From Pilaira anomala (taxonomy: Eukaryota > Mucoromycota > Mucoromycetes > Mucorales > Mucoraceae): a stretch of 64,000 bases of DNA. The DNA lies in the NCBI GenBank assembly GCA_025716855.1, contig JAIXMQ010000063.1, positions 104,128 through 168,127 of the forward strand, given 5' to 3'. Positions 11,783 through 23,821 of this stretch are shown in pieces. The notes under the pieces are model-generated. The model did not search any database. It was not told the origin of the DNA and worked only from the letters and a program-made list of their open reading frames with translations. Made by a program: the position numbers and the translations under genes. Within the stretch, counting starts at the first letter, position 1; every line of letters begins with the position of its first letter.

Positions 11783-12690
11783 TTACATAGAAGAGGAAGA
11801 TTCTCCTTCTTCTTCGTCAGTATAATTCATAGTAACAATTTTGAGTGAACCAGTTTTGATACACTGTTCAAATTTATCTAATTCGAATGGATTGAAATCA
11901 TCAATTCTTTTTGATAAGGGTATATTCTCTGGCCAACCTTCCAGCTTCAAATTTCGAAATCCTTTTTCTGAAACAATTGCTTTCCAAGGAAATCCTTCTG
12001 ATTCAGGAAGAGTAGTAAGCGTACCTAAAAAAAAAAAGTTACTTGATGGTTAACTAATACAGTTTCCTCCTCTTTTCGAAATCCAAGTAAAATATACCTA
12101 ATTGTCGTTTCAGTTCATCTCGTATCATCTTTTTTCTTTTTTGACGTTTATTTATAGATTTATGTGTTCGTTGCTTGAGTCCAATAACTTTATTTGATTT
12201 TGTACCTCCACTAGATGCTTGCGCAGCTTTCTTGGCTAATAAAGACAATTCTGTCATACGCAATATATTTAGTTCATTTTTACCGAGTTTTTGATAAGCC
12301 TTGGCCATCGCTTGTTTGTCAGATATATCAACTATTTTTTTTTTTTTTTGAATCTGCATTTTAATAAAATTGTTCGTGTTACATATTCAAGAAATGCTTA
12401 CCACCTAAATCCTGCTGTTGATTCAAGTAAATAGTCCAAAGACGATTCATGTCATGATCCGTATTTAAGGTAGAATAATCTAGCTCCTTTTGTTTAGATA
12501 ATTTCATATTTGGATCTTTATTAAAGGCTCGTTTAGGCATAGGCCTTATAAGTGGGACAAAGGGTGGTGGTGGTAGCTCGTTTAATTGAACTGGTGGAGG
12601 TAAAGTATCGAAAAGAGTAGCAAGCGGTTCGAGTTCAACTGGCTCGCTATCTTTCAGGCCTATAAGTGGAGCTAGTTTTACACCATTCAT
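11783..12690 (-). CDS. Unrecognised three-exon protein, basic middle region
   Basis: Exons 12690..12402, 12331..12098 and 12024..11783 join in frame to 254 residues. The acceptor of exon 2 must be the TAG after the A15 run; the nearer ATGCAG site breaks the frame. The N-terminus is proline-rich (LPPPVQLNELPPPPFVPLIR) and leads to KELDYSTLNTDHDMNRLWTI. The middle is strongly basic (LKQRTHKSINKRQKRKK) and could be a nuclear localisation signal. The C-terminus has a compact conserved-looking stretch (FPWKAIVSEKGFRNLKLEGW) and an acidic serine-rich tail. I do not recognise the family. The gene is head to head with YVH1, the two start codons lying 220 bp apart. Consistent codon texture and clean splicing say it is real. 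Confidence 0.7.
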
Positions 12691-12910
12691 AGAGTTTCGT
12701 TTAGTATCAGGTTAAGAAAAAGAGTGGTATAGTATGATAAATAAAGAAAATGAGAAGATAGAGCGAGAAAGAAAGAGGTGATTAAAAAGCCTTTCAAATT
12801 GTGCGCTTAATATGACGGCATGATGCTAGGCACACCTTCTGTACGTGACGGTGTATTAAGGCAAAAAGAGAAAATTAATATTTTTCGTTCTTTTACTGCT
12901 TTTATATAAC

Positions 12911-14088
12911 ATGTCTTCCATTGTGTCAGTTAGAGATCCTAGCGATATCGCTCAAGAGATTGTTTCTCGTATTTATTTAGGTACTTGCGAAGCTTTCAAC
13001 AAGGAATGGATAACTCAAAAAAAGATTACTCACGTACTTTCTATTGGTGACTTCAGTAATGACTTAGGTCTTCCTGTCGAATACAAGGTAAGATCAAGCC
13101 GAAGAAATAATGAAAAAGTTATCTAGGAACTCATGTTGATAACGGTTTATTTAGAATATCAACGTAATGGACGTAGATAATGAAAATTTGATCCAATACT
13201 TTGACGAAACCAACGACTTTATCCAACAAACTTATAAAGCAGGTGGTAAAATTCTTATCTATTGTCAAGCTGGTGTTTCTCGCAGTGCCACCGTATTAGC
13301 TGCTTGTTTGATGAAATCTAAAAAGATTAAGCGTGATGAAGCCCTCGAGATTATTAAGCGTAAGCGTGCCAGTATCGCTCCTAATGATGGCTTTATGGAA
13401 CAACTCAACTTGTACTATGATCTTAATTTCGAGGTCGATCTTAGTCATGTCGAATATAGACGTTTCTTGGTCGCTACTATGGCCGAAGATCAAAAGAGTA
13501 AGTTAAGCGCAAGATACATGTATATACAGAAAGAAGGGAAAAAAGTTCTTACAAGAAATTGATTTAGATTATGGTTATATTGAACATATCACTTTGGCTG
13601 CTGATCCTGAATATACACCTTTAACAGAAGCCAGTGAAAAGAAAAGTTTCAAGGCATTAAAATGTAAAAAGTGTAGACGTATGTTGGTTGGTTCAGAGAA
13701 CGTTGTAGATCATGAATCTGGACAAGGTCAAATGTCTTTCTCATACCATAAACGTAACTCAGATATCAACATGACAACCAACGCTACTACACAAGAAGGA
13801 TCCGATGTCAGCAACAATTTATTACAACTTAACGCATCTTTAAATCCTTTATTAGCTTCATTAGCGTCTAAAAATAATACTTGTTCATCCTATTTTATTG
13901 AACCAATGCAATGGCTTGACGGTTTGATCGATGGTGTACAAGGTCGTATCGATTGTCCTAAATGTCAATGCAAATTGGGTTCTTATAACTGGTCTGGCGA
14001 TCAATGTTCTTGTGGTCGTTGGATTACACCTACTTTCATGTTACATCGTAATAAGGTTGATGAAGTCAAAAATACTGCACGAAAATAA
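12911..14088 (+). CDS. YVH1: Dual-specificity phosphatase YVH1 (DUSP12 family)
   Basis: Three exons (12911..13087, 13155..13497, 13556..14088) encode 350 residues. The acceptor of exon 3 is ACAAG, because the earlier CAG leads to a stop. The N-terminal phosphatase domain holds the CX5R loop C96-QAGVS-R102 followed by SATV, with acidic candidates D65/D67 for the general acid. The C-terminus has the YVH1-specific zinc-binding region: LKCKKCRRMLV, then SSYFIEPMQWLDG, then DCPKCQCKLGSYNWSG and CSCGRWITPTFMLHRNKVD. YVH1 releases Mrt4 from pre-60S ribosomes, a role that depends on the zinc domain rather than catalysis. One oddity: the residue before the catalytic Cys is Tyr (ILIYCQAGVSRS), where most DSPs have His. 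It may share a promoter region with the divergent upstream gene. Confidence 0.92.
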
Positions 14089-14432
14089 GGAAAGTTTATC
14101 TCCCTCTTTAAAATTTTTTTATCTTGGCTATTTAGGTATATCCAAGTTGTATTAAGAATCTAGCATTACCAATAAAAAAAGCATTCATAGAAGACCCTTT
14201 TTTATCACTTCTTTTTTTTTTCTGACTTAAAAATTCAGGTACGCATCAAGTATTTTTTTAATAAAAACTGCTTTTACATACAAAAGCAACACATTGAGAA
14301 GCTTTGGTAATAGATTACTTTTTTATATTAATTGATTAAATACATTAGTAACATTAATATATTAGTAAAAAAAAAACAACTATAAATGTAAAATATGGAT
14401 ATATGGTTATGCGTAAAAATAGTGTGATGTTT
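14089..14432. other. Short convergent intergenic region
   Basis: Lies between the 3' ends of YVH1 and the ArfGAP gene. AT-rich with T and A runs; no gene seen. Confidence 0.5.
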
Positions 14433-17423
14433 TTAAGATTTCTGGATACGATCATTGTCTTCGTCATCTTTTTTGGGTAAGGGAGGCGGTAAATCTTCTG
14501 TATCTTCATTGGGTACTGGTGGTAAATGCTGATTACCAGCAGAAGACATGGAACGTACAATAGTCGACTGGCCACGGGCTGTATTCTTAAGATTGATATA
14601 AGCTATCGCATGATCATCCACAACGGACCCCATACCAACAAGTTCTGCTAATGTATGTCCTGTTTTTGTATCAATTATACCGGTATCTGCACCATTTTGT
14701 AACAGAAATTCGGCCATTGGGAAGATAACAATTGACTTTTTATTAGGATATTCTTCTTCAGACTTTGTGGTTTCTGTTGCTGTTGCTGTTGATCCGCTAC
14801 TTTCACTCGCCACTAAAGGAGACGTCAAAAATACATCCTCATTATCTACAAGCCTACCATGTAATAAAGCATAGTGTAAAGCATAGCGTACAATATAGCT
14901 CTTCTCGGATTCTAATTCGACTTTTTCTGTTGAATCTAAGCTCAATAAAAATGGCATAAATGACTGCACAGGCGGTGTATTGGATGTGCCACCCATAAAT
15001 AAAGAAATACGAGGAGATGAAGAATAATCAGGGCGAAATGAATTGACATTAGCTCCTGCAGCAAGAGCGTAAAGTGCCTTTGGTATATCATCTAAATCAA
15101 TAGCTTCAAACAGAATCTTATCAGGATCTTCAGCCGGTTTTTTAACGAAGCTGTGGCTGACGTACTTCGCTTGGATATATGCTAATTTCACTGAACGTGA
15201 ATCAGTAGGGTTAGGTTTTACAATTGTAGTTGTATCGGCTGTATTCAAAGGCTCGTATCGACTATCCCAAATTGCATTGGATTTAGCATTTCCAATTGAT
15301 TTTAAAAGTTCAATAATATCTGGTGTATAAGATGTGCTATCTAATGTCAAGGAACGTATTTTTGAAATATGTGTACCTAAACTACGATGGATACCAGAAC
15401 ATTCTAATTATATATTTATATTGAGTAAAAAATGGGAAAATGTTGTCAATACTATATATTTACCTATACACAATAAAACACCCAAATTTAAAGAACACCA
15501 GTCTGGATTTTTCGCTCCACAATCAGCACAATAATGATTTGAATTATCTTGTCTCAAAATAGATAATAGCCGAGAATTTCCTTCTGAATCCGGTAAAGCA
15601 GAAAACAAATAATTACCATTGTTATTATTTGAAGATTGTTGTTGAATATTCGATAATGGCTTCGAATGTTGATGGTTACCAAAACTAAACCCAGACCATC
15701 TGAACCGGTCATTGGGACTTGCGGATGCAGATACCAGCAACTCGGCTCCTTCTGCAGGAGAATTGTTGTTAATAGGTATACTTTGTTGGGCTGCATTGGC
15801 TGACTGTCTTTTTCGATCTTTATTGTTGTTACTACCGCTCAAATGAGGATGAGTGTTACTACCCCCTCCTCCTGTTGCTGCTGCTACTACTGCTAATCCA
15901 GATTTAAATGCTCCGCTTAAGGATCGACCGTGACGTTTGTTACTTTGAGGTGGTGGTGAGCTTGTGGCAATCATAATATCTTTCAAATTAGCTGAACTTT
16001 TGCTCGTACCATTTAATAAACTTTCAATTGAGTTTTGTATTGTACCTATCCAACTTTGTGCTTCTTCTTGTGATGTTGCTTGATAAATACGTCGCATATG
16101 TGGTGTAATGACTTCAAAACAAAATCGTCTTTCAGAATTACGAGCTTCTCGTACAGTTGCAAATCGTAGATTGATGGGTTCAATATGTGATTCAAGTTGT
16201 TTTTTCCAGTTTGAATATTCATGAAGTTTTCCCCCGCTTAATACACACCAGTACCTGCAGTAAAAAAAAAAAAAAACATGAATTTATATTTGTATATAGA
16301 TACAAGAGTTATTAAAGTCTTACTTGTGCCATGTGATAGAAGATGATGTGACATCAAATCCTGTACTTTTGGAAGGTTTGGCAGTGGCAAATAAAAATCC
16401 TTCTTTTTTACGACCTATTAATGTATCACCACGGTTTTGGTCCAAATCACGAATTCCCTTAAATCTATCTCCTTCCACGTGTAAAGTTTGATCTTCTGGC
16501 TGAATGATAGGCTGATCTTCTGTCTGGATTATTGCATCTTCTTGAATAGGATCACTTATTGAGGAATCTAATTGACTTGTATTCAGTAGCAATTCTTTAC
16601 GCTTTATTGCTCTTTCACTTGAAGCTATATCTTGTTCACGTGTTGTCTCTGTCATATAACCTATCAAGTCATTTAATCCAGCTCTTTCAGGTTCAATATG
16701 ATGCGCTATATTTTCATAAAAGTCATATTCCTTGATCGTGTGATCTGTGATATGAAACAAGAGTTCGCCTTCCTTTCTTCCACCATGTAAATCAATCAAG
16801 AACTCTAGGTAATCGAACCTAGCTAAATCAAACTTTGATTTTCTTTGATGGTGTTTTTGTTCAGCTTCTTGCTTCTTTTTATTTGCAACTTTCAAATATT
16901 TTGCTAAAGCTGCATAATAATCTTTACTTTCTTCTTCAAACTGACGACGTTTCACTTCAGCCATTTTGATATCATCATCGTAAAGCCTCTTTAATGAGTC
17001 TAATAATTGAATTGATAAAGATTGATCCAACTTTTTTCGCTCTTCTTTTATAATTTTCCATGCATTATTTAAATAATGACTCATCAAAGGTTCAACGCAT
17101 TGTGTATCACGTAAAGCATCTAAATATGCTTCATCTGCTCGAACAAGCTGACGACGTGCTTCTAATGATGTTGTCGCTGTCTTGATAATTCGTTTTAAAT
17201 TCATCTTTAATGTACTCGTACGATTTTCTAATTGATTTATAGTCGCTCGAAATAACGGACCATCTTCTAAATAACTATCTTCAAACGTATCTTTTGAAAC
17301 TGGCGGTGCTGAAACACTGCTTTGGCTGGATAGCATAGAATTCCTTGGTGGTAAAGGTGGTGGTATATCTTCTTGCTGCAACTGTTTATTGTCGACATCT
17401 AATGACTCTCCATCAGTAGACAT
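14433..17423 (-). CDS. BAR-PH-ArfGAP-ankyrin protein (ACAP/centaurin type)
   Basis: Exons 17423..16324, 16254..15464 and 15403..14433 join to 953 residues. Order of domains: a proline-rich start, a BAR coiled-coil (about 50-290, with LEARRQLVRADEAYLDAL and KLDQSLSIQLLDSLKRL), a PH domain split by intron 1 (KEGFLFATA..., then YWCVLSGGKLHEY), then an ArfGAP zinc finger, C609-x2-C612-x16-C629-x2-C632. The Arg finger is R637 in ECSGIHRSLG. Intron 2 cuts the zinc finger between C629 and C632. Ankyrin-like repeats follow (AAGANVNSF, LHYALLHGR, LLQNGADTGIID), then a proline-rich tail. The architecture is that of animal ACAPs and fungal Cnt5/Csx2: stimulating GTP hydrolysis on Arf at curved membranes. 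All catalytic residues are present. Confidence 0.92.
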
Positions 17424-17625
17424 TGTATAATTTTTTTTTAAAAAAGAAGAAAAAAAAAAGAGAGAGAGAGAAAGAGAGAATTAAAAAAATGGATTAAATG
17501 ATTATTTTATGTGTCACATTGAGAAAAAAAAAAGGGATTTACAGCACACAAGCTTTTCTTTTTTTGTAAAATACAATAGGACGGGTAAATCAAAGGCATA
17601 ATTTCTATGTATAAGTCAAAAAACG

Positions 17626-17662
<37 letters not shown>

Positions 17663-18838
17663 AGAAGATTCAAGTATATCTAAAATATCAGAACTTTACA
17701 TAATGTCCTTTTTTTTTCTTACTGCATTTATTGTTAAAGTTTTAAACAGGGTTTTATTAAATAAAAGGGTGCAAGTTGAATTGCTAAAAGAAGGCTTACA
17801 GTTGCTTAACAAAGTTGTGTAACCACGATCTACATGGTTAAATGCGTTTGTGATTTGTGGTTCATTTCGAAATTATTTCTCGATCTTACTTATTAAAATT
17901 GTAACGTTTTGAACCAAATATTAGAAAAAATTAAAAAGATCCGTTAAAGATAAAGGCCAACCAAATTTAATTATATATTCCTTTAAATTGTAGTTTTATT
18001 CAAGTTAGGTTAGTATGAATTACTCTTAATCTAGATCTATAAAAACTAGAACTATATACTCCTCCTAATTGAATATATAAATATAAACCTGTTTCTTTTA
18101 TAATGCTATATATTTATCTATGAACATTCTTTATAGCTATAGTTAATTCTGATACATATGTAATGTATATCTTTGGGTCTCTAAATACTGATTATGCGAC
18201 AAGCCAATTGGTCTTTGTATTAAGATCCACAATGCTTCTTAGTATGATCTTTAATGCTGTATGTCATGGTTTGCTTCTCATTTTGCTTGGATATGTTACT
18301 ATAGACTTATAAAATAAGCATTATTTATTAAGGAGAGCCTATATCAGTACCTAACCTAAAGATTGCGTAGCTTCAACTAATGCAGAAGATATGAGGAAAC
18401 CATCAGCTTGATCTATACAGAAATTCGCTATTTGTGTTGTAATTTTGTATTTTTGTAGTTAAAAATCAATTTGTCACTATTTAACACAATCAAGCGAATA
18501 ACAAGTTTGTCATATCTACGAAGACTCGTTATATTTGTATACGATTCATTCTTTCAGCAGCAGTTATATATATAGCTAATCATAATTAATATTAATAACT
18601 ATACACATATCAAACTAAATGTAAGGTTTACCTAGAAAAAAGCTTAGTACATATTGTAACAGTGAGGAACGATATGTACCATGATGATTATAGTGTGGAA
18701 GCAGATCTATCGTTACTTCTTAAACATATGCAATATATGTGTACATATATTTCTATATAGAAATGATAGCAATTATATAAGAGCTATAAGAAAAATACCC
18801 AACAGAAGAGCAAAAATCAAAAAAATAAACAAAGTCTT
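17424..18838. other. Gene-poor stretch with A run
   Basis: Contains a run of about 34 A at 17627-17660 and GA-rich sequence near 17460. A 49-codon frame starting ATG at about 18162 (MYIFGSLNTDYATSQLV..., hydrophobic end) is the only one with a coding look. It is too short, and without context, to call. Confidence 0.4.
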
Positions 18839-19435
18839 TTATTCAGAAAAAACCGCAACAAGATACAAATTCTGCTCTTTATATATAAACTCCTTGTTCC
18901 CATCCATGGCTTTCATGCAGCTTATTCCACAATAAGCAAGTCCTTCATTATGAATTCGTATATCAAGAGGGCACCTATACTCTTTCATAAAACAGTTTAT
19001 GGTTGTAATTAATTCCAAGTCTGGTTTGACTGTTTGACGACTATTTATCAGCCCTAAACCAGTAGTAACATCCATCCCTGACTGACTTGCGAGTTCGGAC
19101 TGATTTAGTAACTGATACACAACCTTTTTCTGTTTCACATTCACGATTGCATTTATCTTTTCCGATAACTTTGGAAGCATATAAAATTCTGCCTCATTGT
19201 TTAAACTTTTCAGGTATTGTTTTTCTATATCTACTTCATCCGTGCGCAAGTATAAAAGTATATACCGAAATAAGAATCCGTCACGATCTATAAATATTTC
19301 ACTTATGTCAGGAAGACTTTCTTTCCAGGTGCCATGAATTAAATTGTAAAGGTACTCTGATTCTTTTATAGTCTGTGTGGTTGTCTCAAAAATGGCTCCC
19401 CCGACATTTAGTCTTATTTTTGCATCATCTATCAT
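18839..19435 (-). CDS. BTB/T1-domain protein, KCTD-like (copy A)
   Basis: Single exon of 198 residues from ATG. The first 95 residues form a potassium-channel tetramerisation-type BTB domain: IRLNVGGAIFETTTQTI, then FIDRDGFLFRYILLYLRTD and LKSLNNEAEFYMLPKL. Such proteins oligomerise and in animals often act as CUL3 adaptors; whether this one binds a cullin cannot be seen. The C-terminal half (ELITTINCFMKEYRCPLDIR, then YCGISCMKAMDGNKEFIYKE) is a separate small cysteine-containing domain that I do not recognise. A closely similar second copy lies 345 bp upstream in the same orientation, so this is a tandem duplication. This copy has no lesion. Confidence 0.8.
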   Translation of the reverse strand: MIDDAKIRLNVGGAIFETTTQTIKESEYLYNLIHGTWKESLPDISEIFIDRDGFLFRYILLYLRTDEVDIEKQYLKSLNNEAEFYMLPKLSEKINAIVNVKQKKVVYQLLNQSELASQSGMDVTTGLGLINSRQTVKPDLELITTINCFMKEYRCPLDIRIHNEGLAYCGISCMKAMDGNKEFIYKEQNLYLVAVFSE

Positions 19436-19596
19436 AGTTTATATAAATTAAAAATAATATAGAAAAAAGGAAATAAAAACTTGCTACAACCAAAATTGAT
19501 AAATAAATGTCGGATGTACTTGTTAAATATATATTTGTTTTGTTTTGTTATTAAATATTACGTATCACTTGAAACACAATTAACTAAATAGTCTCT

Positions 19597-19636
<40 letters not shown>

Positions 19637-19780
19637 TATGTATGTTACATACATGCATCCGTAAATTCTTGCTTAAGTTTATTAAATATGTACAGAAAGT
19701 ATTTAACCCTCTTTAGTGCAATCAAGTAAAATAAAAATTTATCGATAAAAAAAAATTTCGGAAAAGAGATTGTTTTATTG
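19436..19780. other. Spacer between BTB copies with T34 run
   Basis: A homopolymer of T occupies 19600-19633. No gene. Confidence 0.6.
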
Positions 19781-20383
19781 TTATTTGGACATAATTGAAA
19801 CAAGATAGAGGTTTTCTTCTACAAAAATAAATTCCTTGGCTCCATCCATTTCACGCTGACAACCTATGCCACACCTAGCAATTCCGCCTAAGTTGTGAAT
19901 ACGTATATTCCTAGGACATATATCTTTTCTGACATAGCAGTTTATAGTTGCTATGATTTCCAAATTTGGGCTTAGTGCTCTACGCGAATTGACCAAACCC
20001 AAGCCAGCTTTGATATTGAAACCAGAAAGATTCTCGAGTTGGGATTGATTAAGTAATGTATATTCAATCTTCTTTGGCTTTCCATCCATAATCATTGTAT
20101 GTATCTTTTCAGATAGTGTTTTAAGCAAGTAAAACTCGGCCTCGTGATACAAACTTTTTAAATGTTGATTGTCGATATCCACTTCATTCGTACGCAAATA
20201 GAGAAGTACGTAGCGAAATAAGAACCCATCCCTGTCAATAAATACTTCTTTTGTGTCCGAAAGACCTTCTCTCCAAGAACCACGAACCAAGTTATAAAGG
20301 TATTCTGATTCATATATAGTTTATAAGGTAGTCTCATAAATGGTTCCACCAACGTTAAGCTTAATTCTTGTGTCTTCTGTCAT
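19781..20383 (-). pseudogene. BTB/T1-domain protein copy B, one nonsense codon
   Basis: Alignable to copy A over its whole length from its own ATG (MTEDTRIKLNVGGTIYETTL) to the stop. Codon 21 is TAA (20323..20321) where copy A has CAG for Gln; no other stop or frameshift occurs in the remaining 179 codons. FIDRDGFLFRYVLLYLRTN and the C-terminal domain (GIARCGIGCQREMDGAKEF) are intact. An intron removing the stop would also delete the conserved NVGG strand, so splicing does not rescue it. Restart at the Met-free region before codon 32 would lose the first BTB strand. It is either a very young pseudogene, a stop-readthrough gene, or a sequencing error. Confidence 0.75.
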
Positions 20384-20715
20384 AGTTTTAGCTACAAAAA
20401 AAAGTAGAGATGGGAGAAATAAATAGAAAGTAATTACTAGATCCAAATTTGAACTGCTATAATAAGTTTTAAGAGCTCAATATATCTACATGATAGATAC
20501 ATTTGTTTTTATTGTTGACTTATCAGCTCTTACCTGAAACATATTGAAGAAGCAAAACACTAATAAATCCCTGCTTCTTAAGTCAATGCTATTTGGAGCA
20601 GATAACCACTAATATTTGCCAGATATTTTAGAAGACCAATTTATTTACACATGTCCTGTTTGACTGAATAATAAAAAAAGACGATAAATAGATATAAATG
20701 TCAGAAAGGGATATA

Positions 20716-20753
<38 letters not shown>

Positions 20754-20785
20754 ATGATAAAAAAGTAATGTATATATGATAGTCT
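20384..20785. repeat. Intergenic with (AT)n microsatellite
   Basis: An uninterrupted AT repeat of about 32 bp lies at 20719-20750, just downstream of the HRD3 stop. No gene in the region. Confidence 0.6.
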
Positions 20786-23598
20786 TTAGGGGTTATTATT
20801 AATATTTGGCTGATTTCTTCCATCGTTACCAGCAGCGTTACCATTACCACCAAAGCGAAATTGACGAACATAGACCAAATAACCAATAAGAATACATAAA
20901 CCCAAAATAAGTAAGCTTTCAATCAATTCATCTTGTTCAGAAAACTCATCTAAACCGTAAGAATCATCCATCATCTCTTCACTTTCTTCACGCTCCTTTT
21001 GTTTCATCAATTTATACTTGTGCTTCATTTCTTCCCCAATATCATCCCAACCATTTTCTTGTTTCTCTTTACGATGTTTCCTTCTCAAGTCATGAGGGTC
21101 AGACTGTAAAGGAGGGCCTACTTCATGCCCTGTAATCCATTCCCAATAGTACTTGATATACATTTTGATCAATGATAGTTTGACAGGTAAATAAGCATCT
21201 TGATCTGTATTCAATGCTTGATCATAGGCTCGTTTGGCTAAATGAAAATCCTTTGTGACGCCAATACCATTTTCATACATCCAGCCCAAATTCCAGTAAG
21301 CCAAAGGGGAAGACTGAATTTCAGCAGCGAGTCGATAACAAGCAACTGCCTTTTCGTAATCTACAGCAGTTCCAATACCTTTATAATAATAATCTCCCAT
21401 CTTGACTTGAGAATCAATATTATTTTGGTTAGCTGATCGAGTCCAATAAATCAAAGCTAATTCTTTTTCATCCACGCCTTCAATAATTGGCTTTTGTTCT
21501 GTTTCATCTATTTCTTTACCGAGAAATGGAAAATGTGTCAACATTTGTTTATCTAAAGAGAAAAAAAAAATAGAGGGCTCAGGCTTTTATTTCATTTTTA
21601 TTTCTATTTAATTCTATTCTAAAAGAGAAATTTTTGTACCTGTATCTAACATGTAAGCAACATTGGATTGTGCTACTTCGTAACCTCTTTCGGCAGCCAA
21701 CATATAATTCAATAAGGCACTTTCTTTATCTTTTTTCATGTAGGCGCTATAAGCATCTTCCACGGTAGGATAAAGCCAATCTCCTCTTTCTGCAATTGCC
21801 TTGTAATACTATAAAAAGTATAATTTATGAGTAAATGTATCCATCTTTAAAAATACAGAAAAAAAAATTGGACTTACAGAAACAGCAACACGACAGGAAG
21901 GTCTTTGCACAATATTTCGTTCATTCATATTTGCTAAATACCAAAATGCCAATAAATGTTTTGCTTCAGCAGCTTTAGCAAACAAATTAATTGCAGCAGG
22001 CAAAGTAGCATCAGACTGAGCTAATTCGATAGCTAAATTGACTTGAGCATTTGGGTTTTCTTGATCTGCAGATTTCTTAAAGAACTCGATTGCCTTATCA
22101 CGATTCTTTGGCAACACAATACCGTCTAAATACATCATGCCTAAAGCATTTTGGGAAGTTGCATCATTTAAATCATTTCCAATTGAGAACCACTTGTAAG
22201 CCATCTTTGGGTCCACCTTGACACCTTCACCACGCCAAAACATTAAACCTAAATAACCAGCAGCCTGTCCAATCGCCTTACCATTCTTGAGAGGTACTTT
22301 ACCATGATCAGGAATTTTATTCACAATTTGATAAAAGAATTGAAAGGCTTCATCAAAGTTTCTAGGAATATTACGAGTACCTAAATAATACACTTGTCCC
22401 AACATCAATTGAGCATCCACATCTTGCTTGGCTGCCAGATACCTCCAATATTGTAATATTTCGTCAATGCTAACTGTCTTTTCGTTACTTCCATGTCTTG
22501 ATTTCTTTTCGGTCGTCACACTGGCTCCATACCCATAAACACCTCCATTCTCTTCTGAAAGACGTACTTTGGAAAGTGGAGGTGTATGACCTCCAGGAGG
22601 TCCAGATAAGTAATAATCCATGACTTTGGTTGCTACGTTTTTATAATGGTAAAGTGCATCTTGACATTTTTCGTCAGTACCGATACCTAATAAATATCGA
22701 TATCCCATCGTCATTTGAGCTGTAGTGTCACCGCCATGTGCTGCAAATGTGTGGTATAAAAGTGCTTTTGATTGATCTCGTTTCACTGCGATACCTGTTG
22801 CATACATGAATCCAATCATTTGTTGTGCTGTAGCGTTTCCTTTATCTGCGAGTTCGTGATAATAATTAAATGCGTCGTGATAGTTTCTAGGATATGCGTA
22901 TTTGGAGTACTAAGTTATTATAAAAATGAGTATATATGACATAAATGATATAAAATAGAATAACTCACAAAGTTAAGATCAGCTAGTAATAATAATGCAT
23001 CATCTTGTTGAAATTCTCTAGCAGATCGTTCAAGTAATTGAATTGCATTTGAAAATTCATTTTGTTTCAACATATCCAATTCATAATCGTTTGTGGTAGG
23101 CAGTAACGGACTCCAGAGTTGAGTGACACGTTGTATTATACGGTCTGTAAAACTCGTAGGTTCATTTGAACTTGAACTATGGTTTATAAATTTCTTTTCA
23201 ATTACTTCCAATTGTTGTATCGCTGAAAGATAAAGTTGTCGACCTTTGTTTGTACTTATTAAGTATTCTTGCATAATATATTCAATTCATTTTTATGTAT
23301 TTATTCATACCTTCATATTCGGTACCATGGTGTTGACTTGTCAATACCTTTTTTTTAAAAAAAAATGTTTAGAAATGTTATAGAATTATATACATTGTTG
23401 TCAATTTACCTCTTGTTGTTGATGTTGTGAAGCTTGAACAGACACGAGGTACCCGAGTATAAGAGCTATAACAATATAAAAAAATATAAAAAATACGAGT
23501 TATATGTTAAGCACCATCCATTTCTTTGAATGTTTTACAATATATGTTTTACGAGATGAATAAAATAAACGTTTCTTCCAACTTGAGCTTTTGTTCAT
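20786..23598 (-). CDS. HRD3: HRD3/SEL1L, ER-associated degradation subunit
   Basis: Seven exons, 23598..23553, 23465..23410, 23347..23311, 23267..22969, 22909..21878, 21808..21640 and 21552..20786, give 801 residues in continuous frame. The N-terminus (KKRLFYSS, then PLILGYLVSVQA) is a signal peptide; the first exon is the least certain because its donor is GTAAAA. Sel1 repeats fill the body (AQQMIGFMYATGIAVKRD, AQLMLGQVYYLGTRNIPRN, AAGYLGLMFWRGEGVK, SQNALGMMYLDGIVLPKN, AQVNLAIELAQ, SQVKMGDYYYKGIGTAVDYE). A single transmembrane segment (LIESLLILGLCILIGYLVYV) sits near the C-terminus. This is the architecture of Hrd3/SEL1L, the luminal partner of the Hrd1 ubiquitin ligase that receives misfolded glycoproteins. 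It is divergent from the ureohydrolase gene, 223 bp between start codons. Confidence 0.9.
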
Positions 23599-23821
23599 GA
23601 TGTAACAATTAAACAGAAAGAAAGGAAAAATAATTAATAAAATAACAACGCGTACTAACTTTTAATTGGCTCAACATCGGACACTTAACTTCCCTTTAAC
23701 CTAAAAGCAATTCGTGAGAGAGATTAAATATACTGCGTGTACACCATAAGATAAAGAGATATAGAGCTATAACTTTCACATTCTCTTTTTTCTTTCTTTC
23801 TTTCTTCTTTATTTATTCAAT

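Noticed and set aside
18162..18311. 49-codon hydrophobic frame MYIFGSLNTDYATS...
   Set aside because: Coding-like but isolated, with no homology I recognise; chance cannot be excluded in AT-rich sequence.
20321..20383. An intron that would remove the TAA of BTB copy B
   Set aside because: The only GT...AG pair spanning it would also delete the conserved NVGG strand of the BTB domain.
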